Source: Sphingomonas radiodurans (GTDB lineage: Bacteria; Pseudomonadota; Alphaproteobacteria; Sphingomonadales; Sphingomonadaceae). Taken from it: DNA of 64,000 bases. The DNA is taken from contig NZ_CP086594.1 of the NCBI RefSeq assembly GCF_020866845.1, forward strand, positions 62,001 through 126,000, written 5' to 3'. Under the pieces are notes generated by a model that searched no databases, was not told the origin of the DNA, and saw only the letters and a program-made list of their open reading frames with translations. Below, piece after piece: positions 30,793 through 38,818 of this stretch; the first letter of the stretch is position 1; every line of letters starts with the position of its first letter. The position numbers were made by a program, and so were the translations under genes.

Positions 30793-32589
30793 TCAGCCTT
30801 CATCCCCCATCCGCAACGCCGCGATAAACGCCTCCTGCGGAATGCTCACCGAGCCATATTCGCGCATCCGCTTCTTGCCTTCCTTCTGCTTCTCCAGCAG
30901 CTTCTTCTTGCGGCTCGCGTCGCCGCCATAGCATTTCGCGGTCACGTCCTTGCGCATCGCCGCGATCGTCTCGCGCGCGATCACCTTGCCGCCGATCGCC
31001 GCCTGGATCGGGATCTTGAACAGGTGGCGCGGGATCAGGTCCTTCAGCCGTTCGCACATGCCGCGCCCGCGGCTCTCCGCGGTGCCGCGGTGGACGATCA
31101 TGCTCAGCGCGTCGACCGGCTCGTTGTTCACCAGGATGCTCATCTTCACCAGGTCGCCGTCGCGATAGCCGATCTGGTGATAGTCGAAGCTGGCATAGCC
31201 GCGGCTGATGCTCTTCAGCCGGTCGTAGAAATCGAACACCACTTCGTTCAGCGGCAGCTCGTACGTCGCCTGCGCGCGCCCGCCGACATACGTCAGGTTC
31301 TTCTGGATGCCGCGGCGGTCCTGGCACAGCTTCAGGATGCTGCCGAGATATTCGTCGGGCACGTAGATCGTCGCCTCGATCCACGGCTCGGCGATCATCT
31401 CGATCTTGTTGGGATCGGGCATGTCGGCCGGGTTGTGCAGCTCCAGCTGCCCGGCGCCGTGCGCAAGCGCGATCTCATAGACGACGCTCGGCGCGGTGGT
31501 GATCAGGTCGAGGTCGTATTCGCGCGTCAGCCGCTCCTGGATGATCTCGAGGTGCAGCAGCCCCAGGAAGCCGCAGCGGAAGCCGAAGCCCAATGCGGCG
31601 CTCGTCTCCATCTCGAAGCTGAACGATGCGTCGTTCAGCCGCAGCCGGCTGATCGATTCGCGCAATTTCTCAAAGTCGTTGGCGTCGACCGGGAAGAGGC
31701 CGCAGAAAACCACCGGCTGCACTTCCTTGAACCCGGGCAGCGCCTGCAGCGCGGGGCGCTTGGTGTCGGTCAGCGTGTCACCGACGCGCGCCTGCGCCAC
31801 GTCCTTGATCTGTGCGGTGATGAAGCCGATCTCGCCCGGGCCGAGGTCCGCCAGCTGCTCGATCTTGGGGCGGAAACAGCCCACGCGATCCACCAGGTGC
31901 CGCGTGCCGGCCTGCATGAAGGTCACTTCCTGGCCCTTCTTCAGCATCCCGTCGATCACGCGCACCAGGATTACGACGCCGAGGTACGGATCGTACCACG
32001 AATCGACCAGCATCGCCTTCAGCGGCGCGTCGCGGTCGCCCTCGGGCGGCGGGATTCGCTCGACGATCGCGTCGAGGATCTCCTCGATCCCGATCCCCGC
32101 CTTGGCGCTGGCGAGCACCGCGCCGCTCGCGTCGAGGCCGATCACGTCCTCGATTTCCTTGCGCACCTTCTCGGGTTCGGCCGCGGGCAGGTCGATCTTG
32201 TTGATGACGGGCACGATTTCATGGTCGTGCTCGATCGATTGGTAGACGTTGGCGAGCGTCTGCGCCTCCACCCCCTGCGCCGCGTCCACGACGAGCAGCG
32301 CGCCCTCGCATGCGGCGAGGCTGCGGCTGACTTCATAGGCGAAGTCGACGTGCCCTGGCGTGTCCATCAGGTTCAGGACATGGCCTTTCCAATCCAGGCG
32401 CACCGTCTGCGCCTTGATGGTGATCCCGCGCTCCTTCTCGATGTCCATGTTATCAAGCACTTGGGCGGACATCTCGCGGGCGGTGAGCCCGCCTGTCTGT
32501 TGGATCAGCCGGTCGGCAAGCGTCGACTTGCCATGGTCGATATGCGCGATGATCGAGAAGTTACGGATCTTGGAAAGCTCAGTCGCCAC
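30793..32589 (-). CDS. lepA: Elongation factor 4 (LepA)
   Basis: LepA is a ribosome-associated GTPase. From the GTG at 32589 the protein is 598 residues and begins [20 protein letters not shown], with G1 [10 protein letters not shown]3 DTPGHVDF and G4 NKIDLP, and the LepA C-terminal domain ending [13 protein letters not shown]. The frame runs on to 32847, but that part overlaps the start of the divergent secreted-protein gene and lacks homology, so the GTG is chosen. Confidence 0.96.
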   Translation of the reverse strand: MATELSKIRNFSIIAHIDHGKSTLADRLIQQTGGLTAREMSAQVLDNMDIEKERGITIKAQTVRLDWKGHVLNLMDTPGHVDFAYEVSRSLAACEGALLVVDAAQGVEAQTLANVYQSIEHDHEIVPVINKIDLPAAEPEKVRKEIEDVIGLDASGAVLASAKAGIGIEEILDAIVERIPPPEGDRDAPLKAMLVDSWYDPYLGVVILVRVIDGMLKKGQEVTFMQAGTRHLVDRVGCFRPKIEQLADLGPGEIGFITAQIKDVAQARVGDTLTDTKRPALQALPGFKEVQPVVFCGLFPVDANDFEKLRESISRLRLNDASFSFEMETSAALGFGFRCGFLGLLHLEIIQERLTREYDLDLITTAPSVVYEIALAHGAGQLELHNPADMPDPNKIEMIAEPWIEATIYVPDEYLGSILKLCQDRRGIQKNLTYVGGRAQATYELPLNEVVFDFYDRLKSISRGYASFDYHQIGYRDGDLVKMSILVNNEPVDALSMIVHRGTAESRGRGMCERLKDLIPRHLFKIPIQAAIGGKVIARETIAAMRKDVTAKCYGGDASRKKKLLEKQKEGKKRMREYGSVSIPQEAFIAALRMGDEG

Positions 32590-32748
32590 GAAGTTCTGCC
32601 GGATTGAAGGGATCGCCGCGGGCGTTAGCACCTCCACGGGCGGATGCCAAAGCCGCGTCTGGCGGCGGCATCGCAACGATGCTACGGGCAGCCGTCGCAA
32701 CGACGCCTGACGGTCGCAAACGCCGCGGGCGAAATCACGGGGGATTTC

Positions 32749-33528
32749 ATGCGTACACCATTCATCGCCGCCACCTTTGCCGTCTTGCTGGCGTCGACGC
32801 CCGCACTCGCGCAGAACAAGGGCTCGTCCGCGCATCAGGCGCAGCAAAAGGGCGAAGCGCAGATCCCGGTCTGCACGAAGCGCCTTGGCTCGCTCGCGAT
32901 CGTCGAACCCGACAATCAGTGGTGGCGCGAATTCAACCTCGGCAGCCCGGAAAATATCATCAAGATCTTCGTCCAGAAGTCCGGCTGCTTCACCATGGTC
33001 AATCGCGGCCGCGCGATGATGAACCGCAACATGGAACGCGCGATGGCCGATGCGGGCGAGCTGCAGGGCGGCTCGAACCTCGGCAGGGGACAGGTGAAGG
33101 CAGCGGATTACTTCCTCCAGCCCGACATCGTCACCGCGAACCGCAATTCGGGCGGCGGCGGCATCGGCGGTGTGCTCGGTGGAGTGGGTGGGTTGTTCGG
33201 CGGCGCCGGCCGCGCACTCGGCGCGATCGCCGGCGGCATCAACGTCAAGAAGGGCGAGGCGAAGACCACGCTCAGCCTCGTCAACGCTCGGACCACCGAG
33301 GAAGAGGCGCTGACGGAAGGCTATGCCCGCAAGTCGGATGTCAGCTTTGGCGCGGGTGGCGGGTTATTCTCGGGCGGCACCTTCGGCGGTGCGGCCGGCG
33401 GCGGTTATCAGGATACCGCGATCGGCCAGATCATCGTGCTGAGTTACCTCGACGCTTACATCAAGCTCGTCGGGCAACTCGGCGGACTTCCTGCGAACGC
33501 CGCCGCGGCGGCACCGCGCGCGCAGTAA
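32749..33528 (+). CDS. Secreted CsgG/HfaB-like protein
   Basis: The 259-residue product has a clear signal peptide (cleavage after PALAQ, near residue 21). The pattern of the mature part ([20 protein letters not shown]-like [36 protein letters not shown]) resembles CsgG/HfaB lipoproteins, which form outer-membrane secretion pores for curli or holdfast anchors. The processed N-terminus has no lipobox cysteine. Two Gly-rich stretches occupy the loops. Family placement is by pattern only; no curli or holdfast genes are nearby. Confidence 0.5.
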   Translation: MRTPFIAATFAVLLASTPALAQNKGSSAHQAQQKGEAQIPVCTKRLGSLAIVEPDNQWWREFNLGSPENIIKIFVQKSGCFTMVNRGRAMMNRNMERAMADAGELQGGSNLGRGQVKAADYFLQPDIVTANRNSGGGGIGGVLGGVGGLFGGAGRALGAIAGGINVKKGEAKTTLSLVNARTTEEEALTEGYARKSDVSFGAGGGLFSGGTFGGAAGGGYQDTAIGQIIVLSYLDAYIKLVGQLGGLPANAAAAAPRAQ

Positions 33529-33534
33529 CTCGCT

Positions 33535-33562
33535 GGCGGAGCGGGTATCAGGCCGCTCCGCC
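33535..33562. terminator. Hairpin between convergent genes
   Basis: GGCGGAGCGG and CCGCTCCGCC form a 10-bp stem around an 8-nt loop, between the CsgG-like gene and the oppositely transcribed kinase gene, whose last codons it overlaps. There is no T tract, so termination is inferred from position only. Confidence 0.4.
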
Positions 33563-34081
33563 GCCCGCCATGTGGCGCTTAATAGCGTCGAGTGCGACGA
33601 GATCTCTCCTCACGCCCTGCCCGCTCACCAACTCCCACCGCAGCCCGCGGCGATCAAGCGCACGCCGCGACAGGTCGAAAAACTTCTGCCGAGTCGCGGG
33701 CGAACCGAACATCCGCGTTCCGTCTGCCTCCCAGGGTAGGTCGATATCGAACAACAGGTAGAGATCCGCGGTGTTGGTCCAGTGATCAAACCACGGATCG
33801 CGTCGCCCGAACATCATGTCGGCCCACACCGCGCTCATCAACGGGTCGGTATCGAGGATTACCGGGAGCCGCCCCGCCGCAACTGCTGCACGCGTCTTCA
33901 GATCGTGGGCATGGCCGATCATAACCAGACCCGCCATGGTGAGATCGGTACCATAGCGCTCGCAATACGTGCGGCCGAACTCCTCAACGCAATCAGAATT
34001 AAACTGCCGCGCTAGCCGTAGCGCCATTGTCGACTTACCCGTGGATTCCGGGCCATGAAGACAGATCGTGCGGAGCGTCAT
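33548..34081 (-). CDS. NadR-like nucleoside (nicotinamide riboside) kinase
   Basis: This P-loop kinase of 177 residues has Walker A GPESTGKST (residues 10-18) and the segment VEEFGRTYCERYG, as in the ribosylnicotinamide-kinase domain of NadR. It would phosphorylate nicotinamide riboside brought in by the adjacent PnuC-type transporter. The ATG overlaps the pnuC stop (ATGA). It lacks the adenylyltransferase and DNA-binding domains of enterobacterial NadR, so it is the kinase part only. Confidence 0.8.
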   Translation of the reverse strand: MTLRTICLHGPESTGKSTMALRLARQFNSDCVEEFGRTYCERYGTDLTMAGLVMIGHAHDLKTRAAVAAGRLPVILDTDPLMSAVWADMMFGRRDPWFDHWTNTADLYLLFDIDLPWEADGTRMFGSPATRQKFFDLSRRALDRRGLRWELVSGQGVRRDLVALDAIKRHMAGGGAA

Positions 34082-34653
34082 CTCGCATCACCGCGCTCGT
34101 TGCGAAAGGCTGCGCGCCAGCTCACCAGGCCGGCAATCGCAAGCGCCAGGTAAATCAAGTAAAGTCCCGCGAAAAGTTGTAGGCCTTTGGCCAGGTAAAG
34201 CGGGATGGACGCAAGGTCCACCGCGATCCACAACCACCAACTTTCCAGCGCACGACGCGCCATCAGCAGTTGTGCTGTTACGCTGACCGCGGCGATCGAG
34301 GCGTCCCACCGTGGGTAAGATGCGTCGGTGAGGCGGTTCATCGCCACCGCTAGGACTATGCCACCAAACAACGTCGAAACGGCCCAAGCCAAGCGACTCG
34401 CGTTCGTCATTGTCACGACCTTCGCAGCGTTTAACGCACCACGGACCTGTCGCCATTGCTGCCAGCCGTAGAGATTGGCAATTGCGAAGAACATCTGCAA
34501 CGCTGCGTCGCTGTACAGCCCTGTTTCGAACACAACGATGCCGAGCAGTGAAACGGACGCGATCCCAACCGGAAACGTCCAGATACTGCGGAGCGCCGCG
34601 AGCGCGACGCAGGCGATCCCCATCAAGGTAGCAAGCCATTCGAGCAACGACAT
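34078..34653 (-). CDS. pnuC: PnuC-type nicotinamide riboside transporter
   Basis: A 191-residue protein with about seven membrane helices and the PnuC signatures FFAIANLYGWQQWR and SWWLWIAVDLASIPLYLAKGL. PnuC proteins facilitate uptake of nicotinamide riboside, which is trapped by phosphorylation. The overlap with the kinase gene supports a two-gene NAD salvage operon. Substrate could also be another vitamin precursor of the PnuT/PnuX type, but the kinase neighbour favours the riboside. Confidence 0.85.
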   Translation of the reverse strand: MSLLEWLATLMGIACVALAALRSIWTFPVGIASVSLLGIVVFETGLYSDAALQMFFAIANLYGWQQWRQVRGALNAAKVVTMTNASRLAWAVSTLFGGIVLAVAMNRLTDASYPRWDASIAAVSVTAQLLMARRALESWWLWIAVDLASIPLYLAKGLQLFAGLYLIYLALAIAGLVSWRAAFRNERGDAR

Positions 34654-34777
34654 AGCCGGGGCTGCTAAGCACGCTTGTCTTGACTCGCCAAGCCGCTAAC
34701 AAGCGTACATCGCGTCACCTTGAAAACGATGCAGCGAGAGCGATCCAAGCTACGAAAGCCGAGCGATAAATCGCCTC

Positions 34778-34805
34778 TTGCTGCCACAACTTTCGCTGAT
34801 ATAAG
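34778..34805 (+). promoter_or_regulatory. Likely sigma-70-type promoter of tRNA-Pro
   Basis: TTGCTG and TATAAG are separated by 16 nt and end 42 nt before the tRNA. The fit to the consensus is moderate, and the position is right for a tRNA promoter. Confidence 0.4.
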
Positions 34806-34847
34806 CCGCGCCCTGCCGACTGCCCTTGGGCCGGACGGCATCTTGGT

Positions 34848-34924
34848 CGGGGGATAGCTCAGCCTGGTAGAGCGCTGCGTTCGGGACGCAGAGGCCGGAG
34901 GTTCGAATCCTCTTTCCCCGACCA
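34848..34924 (+). tRNA. tRNA-Pro (anticodon CGG)
   Basis: A complete cloverleaf with acceptor CGGGGGA/TTCCCCG (one G-T pair), anticodon arm CTGCGTTCGGGACGCAG with CGG at 34882-34884, T arm GGAGGTTCGAATCCTC and an encoded CCA. The insertion-sequence nest begins 63 nt after its 3' end. Confidence 0.97.
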
Positions 34925-34987
34925 ACATCATATCTTCTAGGGCTAGTGGCTGAGTAGGGTCTCTTCACCTTTAGACGAAACGCCAAG

Positions 34988-35061
34988 TGACCTGCTCCCC
35001 GTTTTCAGGCCGCTGATAAGTTAGCTTCGGTGTCCTCATGCCCCTGGCGGGGGCGGTTGGT
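34988..35061. mobile_element. 3'-terminal fragment of IS-B (IS407-like), cluster 1
   Basis: This 74-bp piece begins with the terminal repeat TGACCTGCTCCCCGTTTTC. Read on the minus strand it encodes the end of the IS-B transposase ([17 protein letters not shown]). The same 74 bp occurs at 40413-40486. It is joined directly to an IS-A end at 35062. It lies 63 nt past tRNA-Pro; no target duplication is visible. Confidence 0.75.
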
Positions 35062-35420
35062 TGAGCTGCTACCTGTTCTTGGACCACTTCGCTGGCTGTC
35101 ATCCAGCTTCTGCCGGCAGCGGCGGGCCATGTGCCGCTGACCGGTTCACTAGCGATATCGGCGGTTTGTTGCCGATGGCGCTATGCGGTCGCACCTCATT
35201 GTAGTCTCTGCGCCAAGTCTCGCATTTTCGGACGGCATCGTCGAGGCTCATGAACCAGTGCTGGTTCAGGCATTCCGCCCGGAATTTGCCGTTGAAGGAC
35301 TCGATGAACGCATTGTCGGTCGGCTTGCCGGGCCGACTGAAGTCGAGCGTGACGCCGCGCGTATACGCCCACAGGTCGAGGTCACGCGAGATGAACTCGC
35401 TGCCTTGATCGACACGGATC
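35062..35420. mobile_element. Partial IS-A copy, 359 bp of its 3' end
   Basis: This is a direct repeat of 35421-35779: the terminal repeat TGAGCTGCTACC plus the last third of the IS-A orfB (from IRVDQGSEF to PPLPAEAG). It breaks off at GATCGACACGGATC, where the next, complete IS-A begins. One terminal base differs (T for C), so it is not an exact assembly duplicate. Confidence 0.8.
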
Positions 35421-35457
35421 TGAGCTGCTACCCGTTCTTGGACCACTTCGCTGGCTG

Positions 35458-36234
35458 TCATCCAGCTTCTGCCGGCAGCGGCGGGCCATGTGCCGCTGAC
35501 CGGTTCACTAGCGATATCGGCGGTTTGTTGCCGATGGCGCTATGCGGTCGCACCTCATTGTAGTCTCTGCGCCAAGTCTCGCATTTTCGGACGGCATCGT
35601 CGAGGCTCATGAACCAGTGCTGGTTCAGGCATTCCGCCCGGAATTTGCCGTTGAAGGACTCGATGAACGCATTGTCGGTCGGCTTGCCGGGCCGACTGAA
35701 GTCGAGCGTGACGCCGCGCGTATACGCCCACAGGTCGAGGTCACGCGAGATGAACTCGCTGCCTTGATCGACACGGATCGACGCTGGGAAGCCCACCTCG
35801 CTGCATACCCGTTCGAGCACTTCCACCACGTCGGGAGCCCGGAAGCCGAACCGCGGAACAACCGCCGGCGAGAACCGGCTGAAGGTGTCGACCACGGTCA
35901 AGATGCGCAGCTTCGATCCCGTGGCGAGTTGGTCATGGACGAAGTCCATGGCCCACACTTCATTCGAACAAGACGCCGCGCAGCGGCCTTCTCTCAGCTT
36001 CGCCTTCACCCGGCGCTTCGGTGGCTTATGCCGCAGCTGTAGCCCCATCTCTTTGTAAAGCCGATAGATCCGCTTCGCGTTCACGTCCCAGCCCTCCCGC
36101 CGGAGCAGCACATGGATGCGGCGATAACCATAACGCACCCGCGTCTCGGCGATCTCCCTCATCCGCTTCTTCAGATCGGCCTGATCGGCGCGGCGCCCAC
36201 GATAGTGGTAGCTCGATCGTTCCGCCCGAAGCAC
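35458..36234 (-). CDS. IS-A transposase, orfB (DDE integrase part), copy 1
   Basis: The 258-residue frame carries the HTH_21 region and the rve integrase core with the DDE residues in AMDFVHDQL, RVDQGSEFIS and FIESFNGKFRAECL. In IS3-family elements this part is made as an OrfAB fusion by -1 frameshifting at the end of orfA, and the frame is open upstream of 36234 to allow it (ALRPDRRRQLVDDV). Recognised by the IS407-type motifs; identical to the copy at 40524-41300. Confidence 0.88.
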   Translation of the reverse strand: MLRAERSSYHYRGRRADQADLKKRMREIAETRVRYGYRRIHVLLRREGWDVNAKRIYRLYKEMGLQLRHKPPKRRVKAKLREGRCAASCSNEVWAMDFVHDQLATGSKLRILTVVDTFSRFSPAVVPRFGFRAPDVVEVLERVCSEVGFPASIRVDQGSEFISRDLDLWAYTRGVTLDFSRPGKPTDNAFIESFNGKFRAECLNQHWFMSLDDAVRKCETWRRDYNEVRPHSAIGNKPPISLVNRSAAHGPPLPAEAG

Positions 36235-36308
36235 GCCGCACGCCCGCCTGATGCTGACTTGCCAGGTGCTTCGAACATCGTCGACGAGCTGCCGACGCCG
36301 GTCAGGCC

Positions 36309-36575
36309 TCAGAGCTTTCGCGAGACGACATCCTGCAACATCGCCTTGTCGAGGCTGAGATCAGCGACCAGCCGCTTCAGCTTGGCATTTTCCTCTTCAA
36401 GCTGGCGCAACCGCCGCATCTCGGACGGCATCAACCCCGCATACTTCTTGCGCCAGGCATAGAACGTCGCCTCGCTGATCCCGGTCTTCCGACACACCTC
36501 GCCGACGGTCGTGCCGTCTTCGGCCTGCTTCAACACGAAGGCGATCTGCGCCTCCGAAAACTTCGACCTTTTCAT
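36309..36575 (-). CDS. IS-A orfA (helix-turn-helix protein), copy 1
   Basis: An 88-residue basic protein starting MKRSKFSEAQIAFVLKQAED with an HTH and a leucine-zipper-like stretch (LRQLEEENAKLKRLVADL), as in IS3-family OrfA. It binds the element ends and supplies the N-terminal part of the OrfAB transposase. An ATG start at 36575 is used; a GTG lies one codon upstream. Confidence 0.88.
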   Translation of the reverse strand: MKRSKFSEAQIAFVLKQAEDGTTVGEVCRKTGISEATFYAWRKKYAGLMPSEMRRLRQLEEENAKLKRLVADLSLDKAMLQDVVSRKL

Positions 36576-36656
36576 CACTCGCTCCGCTTCTCTGGCCCTC
36601 CGATCATAACTGGAATTTTCCAGCTCAAAACGGTCCAGGAAACGAGCAGCAGGTCA

Positions 36657-36738
36657 CTCATGCCCCTGGCGGGGGCGGTTGGTGAACTCGGCGGGTGCCA
36701 TGCCGCCAAGGCTGCTGTGCGGGCGCACGGTGTTGTAG
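36657..36738. mobile_element. IS-B internal fragment, cluster 1
   Basis: 82 bp of the IS-B transposase end (minus strand: [20 protein letters not shown]), beginning with the 27-bp sequence that also borders IS-A on its other side (35035-35061). It is cut by the IS-C end at 36739. The matching continuation is in cluster 2 at 41723 onward. Confidence 0.75.
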
Positions 36739-37525
36739 AGAGGTTGCTCGGTTTGTCTGGACAGGTTCACGGCTTGGATAAGTGGACTGCCGCTGGTTGA
36801 TCATGCCGCTGCGAGAAGCGGCTGGTTGAAGTATATCTGGTCGGGCGTGCGGCCGCCAAGCGCGGAGTGCGGCCTAACGGCATTGTAGAACCCGATGTAG
36901 CGGCTGATGCCGGCGCGGGCCTCGGGAACCGAGGCATAGGCGTTGAGGTACACCTCCTCATATTTCACCGAGCGCCAGAGGCGCTCCACGAACACGTTGT
37001 CGCGCCAGCACCCCTTACCGTCCATGCTGATCGCGATCTTCTCGCGGTGGAGGACGGCGGTGAAGGCGGCACTCGTGAACTGCGAGCCCTGATCGCTGTT
37101 GAAGATGGCGGGCTTGCCGTAGCGGGTCAGCGCCTCCTCCAGCGCCTCGATGCAGAACCCGACATCGAGCGAGATCGACACCCGCCACGCCAGCACGCGC
37201 CGGCTGAACCAGTCGACGATGGCGACGAGGTAGACGAAGCCACGCGCCATCGGCACATACGTAATGTCCGTCGCCCAGACCTGGTTCGGCCGGATCACCG
37301 CGAGCTTGCGCAGCAGGTACGGATAGATCTTGTGCCCCGGTGCCGGCGTCGAAGTGTTCGGCCGGCGCGCCTTTCACGGCAGCCAACGCCACCTTGGCCT
37401 TGAATGCCGGGCTGTGGTTCCAGCGGGGTCGTTTGCTCATCTTGCCTCCTTCTCGCGGCCAGCACGGCCGCTGTCAGATCGGCAATCCACTTATCCCCGA
37501 TGTTCAGATCCCCCGAGCCACCTCT
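36739..37525 (-). mobile_element. IS-C, internally deleted IS3-family element, copy 1
   Basis: A 787-bp element bounded by AGAGGTTGCTCGG and CCGAGCCACCTCT, with inner GATAAGTGGAYTGCC repeats at both ends. It lacks the middle of the usual element: the first 29 or so codons of orfA ([20 protein letters not shown], 37440 downward) run straight into the orfB region [20 protein letters not shown]. Copy 2 at 42584-43370 has the same deletion and lies inverted. It cuts IS-B on its left and the methyltransferase gene on its right. Confidence 0.82.
36801..37298 (-). CDS. IS-C transposase, C-terminal integrase part, copy 1
   Basis: A 165-residue remnant of an IS3-group transposase with the integrase core: [25 protein letters not shown] and [16 protein letters not shown]. 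The N-terminal part of orfB and most of orfA are missing through the internal deletion, so the element is probably not able to move by itself. Confidence 0.8.
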   Translation of the reverse strand: MIRPNQVWATDITYVPMARGFVYLVAIVDWFSRRVLAWRVSISLDVGFCIEALEEALTRYGKPAIFNSDQGSQFTSAAFTAVLHREKIAISMDGKGCWRDNVFVERLWRSVKYEEVYLNAYASVPEARAGISRYIGFYNAVRPHSALGGRTPDQIYFNQPLLAAA

Positions 37526-37553
37526 CAACAGCCATGCCGCGACTTTTGCCAAG

Positions 37554-38279
37554 ATGATGATCGAAGGCACGGCGGGCAATTCCGCAACTCGAAAGCCAGT
37601 GATCGCCGTCTTTGGAGCCGGGGAAATCGGCTACGGCTCCGAAGAACTATATGAGTCTTCAGAGATCGAAGTCATGTCCTTCGATATATACGCTTCACCA
37701 AACATCTCGTTCGTTGCTGACGCGCATGCGATCCCCTTGCAGGACGCGTCAGTCGATGCGGTCTGGATTCAAGGCATCCTCGAACTGGTAGTAGATCCGC
37801 GCAGGGTCGTGGGGGAGGCTGTCCGGATCCTGAAGCCGGGCGGATTGATGTTCACTGACACAGCTTTCATGTGGCCGGTGTGTGAGCAGGCATATGACTT
37901 CAATCGCTGGTCGCCGAGCGGTCTCCGCTGGCTGTTCCGCGATTTCGACGTGCTTTCGGCTGGACAATCGACTGGGCCCGGGACGATGGCCGTGCTTTCG
38001 ATCCGTTACTTGATGCAGTCTCTGCTTCGCAGCACCAAATTGGGACAGATCGCAGCCTTCCCCTTCGTGTGGCTTAGGCTACTCGACTCAGTATGTGACG
38101 ATCGTCGCGCGCTGGACGCGTCTGTCGGCATGTTCATTTTCGGGCGAAAGCGATCGCAGCCAATCGGCATTGATGAATTGCTCGCCTATTATGAACAGCA
38201 GCCTAACCTGAAACGGGACGTCAAAAAACTTTCGCGCGACCGCAATAAACGCGAAGCGCTACTCGCCTTACCGCGGTGA
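37554..38279 (+). CDS. Class I SAM-dependent methyltransferase, 5' end cut off by IS-C
   Basis: The remaining frame gives about 240 residues from an ATG at 37554. It has the glycine-rich SAM site IAVFGAGEIGYGSEEL near the new N-terminus, the acidic strand-2 end VMSFDIYASP, and the strand-4 and -5 segments ADAHAIPLQDASVDAVWIQ and VRILKPGGLMFTDT. Relatives usually have 30-60 residues ahead of the SAM site; here IS-C ends at 37525, so the native start is lost. Such enzymes are common in polysaccharide gene clusters. It may or may not still be expressed. Confidence 0.6.
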   Translation: MMIEGTAGNSATRKPVIAVFGAGEIGYGSEELYESSEIEVMSFDIYASPNISFVADAHAIPLQDASVDAVWIQGILELVVDPRRVVGEAVRILKPGGLMFTDTAFMWPVCEQAYDFNRWSPSGLRWLFRDFDVLSAGQSTGPGTMAVLSIRYLMQSLLRSTKLGQIAAFPFVWLRLLDSVCDDRRALDASVGMFIFGRKRSQPIGIDELLAYYEQQPNLKRDVKKLSRDRNKREALLALPR

Positions 38280-38283
38280 CAAT

Positions 38284-38460
38284 TCAAATAACCATCGTAG
38301 TAAGTGCAATCACCGCCCACAGAATTGCTGCGAGGCCAAACCAAAGCCCAATACGACTAGTCTCGATTGCCCGTTCTGGCGCCAGTTCGGCCTTAACCCC
38401 GTCAGACGAAACATCATTATTGTGCAGCGCAAAACGCACAACTCGTTGGCGACGATCCAT
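38284..38460 (-). CDS. Small protein with C-terminal membrane segment
   Basis: A 58-residue frame from ATG at 38460 (MDRRQRVVRFALHNNDVSSD at the start) with a soluble basic N-terminus and a C-terminal hydrophobic helix (IGLWFGLAAILWAVIALTTMVI). A longer frame starts at 38517. It is convergent with the methyltransferase, 4 nt apart. No family recognised; support is composition only. Confidence 0.4.
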   Translation of the reverse strand: MDRRQRVVRFALHNNDVSSDGVKAELAPERAIETSRIGLWFGLAAILWAVIALTTMVI

Positions 38461-38818
38461 GACCACTTTACAGCCTCTCCAGGATTTTTGCGATGATCTT
38501 CGTTTTACATGTGTCAAATTGACGAATTAATAACAGTGCGATTACCGAGCAAAATTGCATCGAGATTAAGTGACGCTTGAGGAGGAATGCGTGGCACCCT
38601 TACGCTGTAGCAACCACTCCAAGCCGTCGTCCGCACAGTGAAAATCTTCTTTGATAGACGCAGCGAAACAGTCATTGTTCCGCGGCATGAGAAAGAATGC
38701 CGCAATTGCAACGCTTCGTCGCGCCTGGCCATTTAGGCAATTGCACCTTGACCCCTAATCTGTGCTAAGCAATGCACACTATCAGGGCTAATCGCGGTGG
38801 GAGTTAAGCCTCAATGGC
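38461..38818. other. Low-GC spacer upstream of the sugar transferase
   Basis: About 360 nt without a convincing gene. It is visibly poorer in GC than the flanks and should contain the promoter of the sugar transferase, but I see no confident -35/-10 pair; a TTGACC at 38748 has no good partner. Confidence 0.5.

Larger units (their letters stand above)
35421..36656 (-). mobile_element. IS-A, IS3 family (IS407-like), complete copy 1
   Basis: A 1236-bp element bounded by imperfect inverted repeats TGAGCTGCTACCCGTTC and TGACCTGCTGCTCGTTTCC, with orfA and orfB on the minus strand in the overlapping arrangement of IS3 elements. It has the same length as copy 2 at 40487-41722, and the parts compared look identical. 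The flanks (IS-A fragment on the left, IS-B on the right) show no short target duplication, so it was moved or rearranged by recombination. Confidence 0.88.

Noticed and set aside
31024..32607. 527-codon plus-strand frame opposite lepA
   Set aside because: Shadow of lepA on the other strand; no start signal or family pattern.
34925..37525. tRNA-Pro as the attachment site of an integrative element
   Set aside because: No integrase gene and no duplicated tRNA 3' end were found; the content is only IS elements, so tRNA-targeted integration is not supported.
38514..38732. 72-codon minus-strand frame upstream of the sugar transferase
   Set aside because: No ribosome site, no hydrophobic or domain pattern; treated as non-coding spacer.
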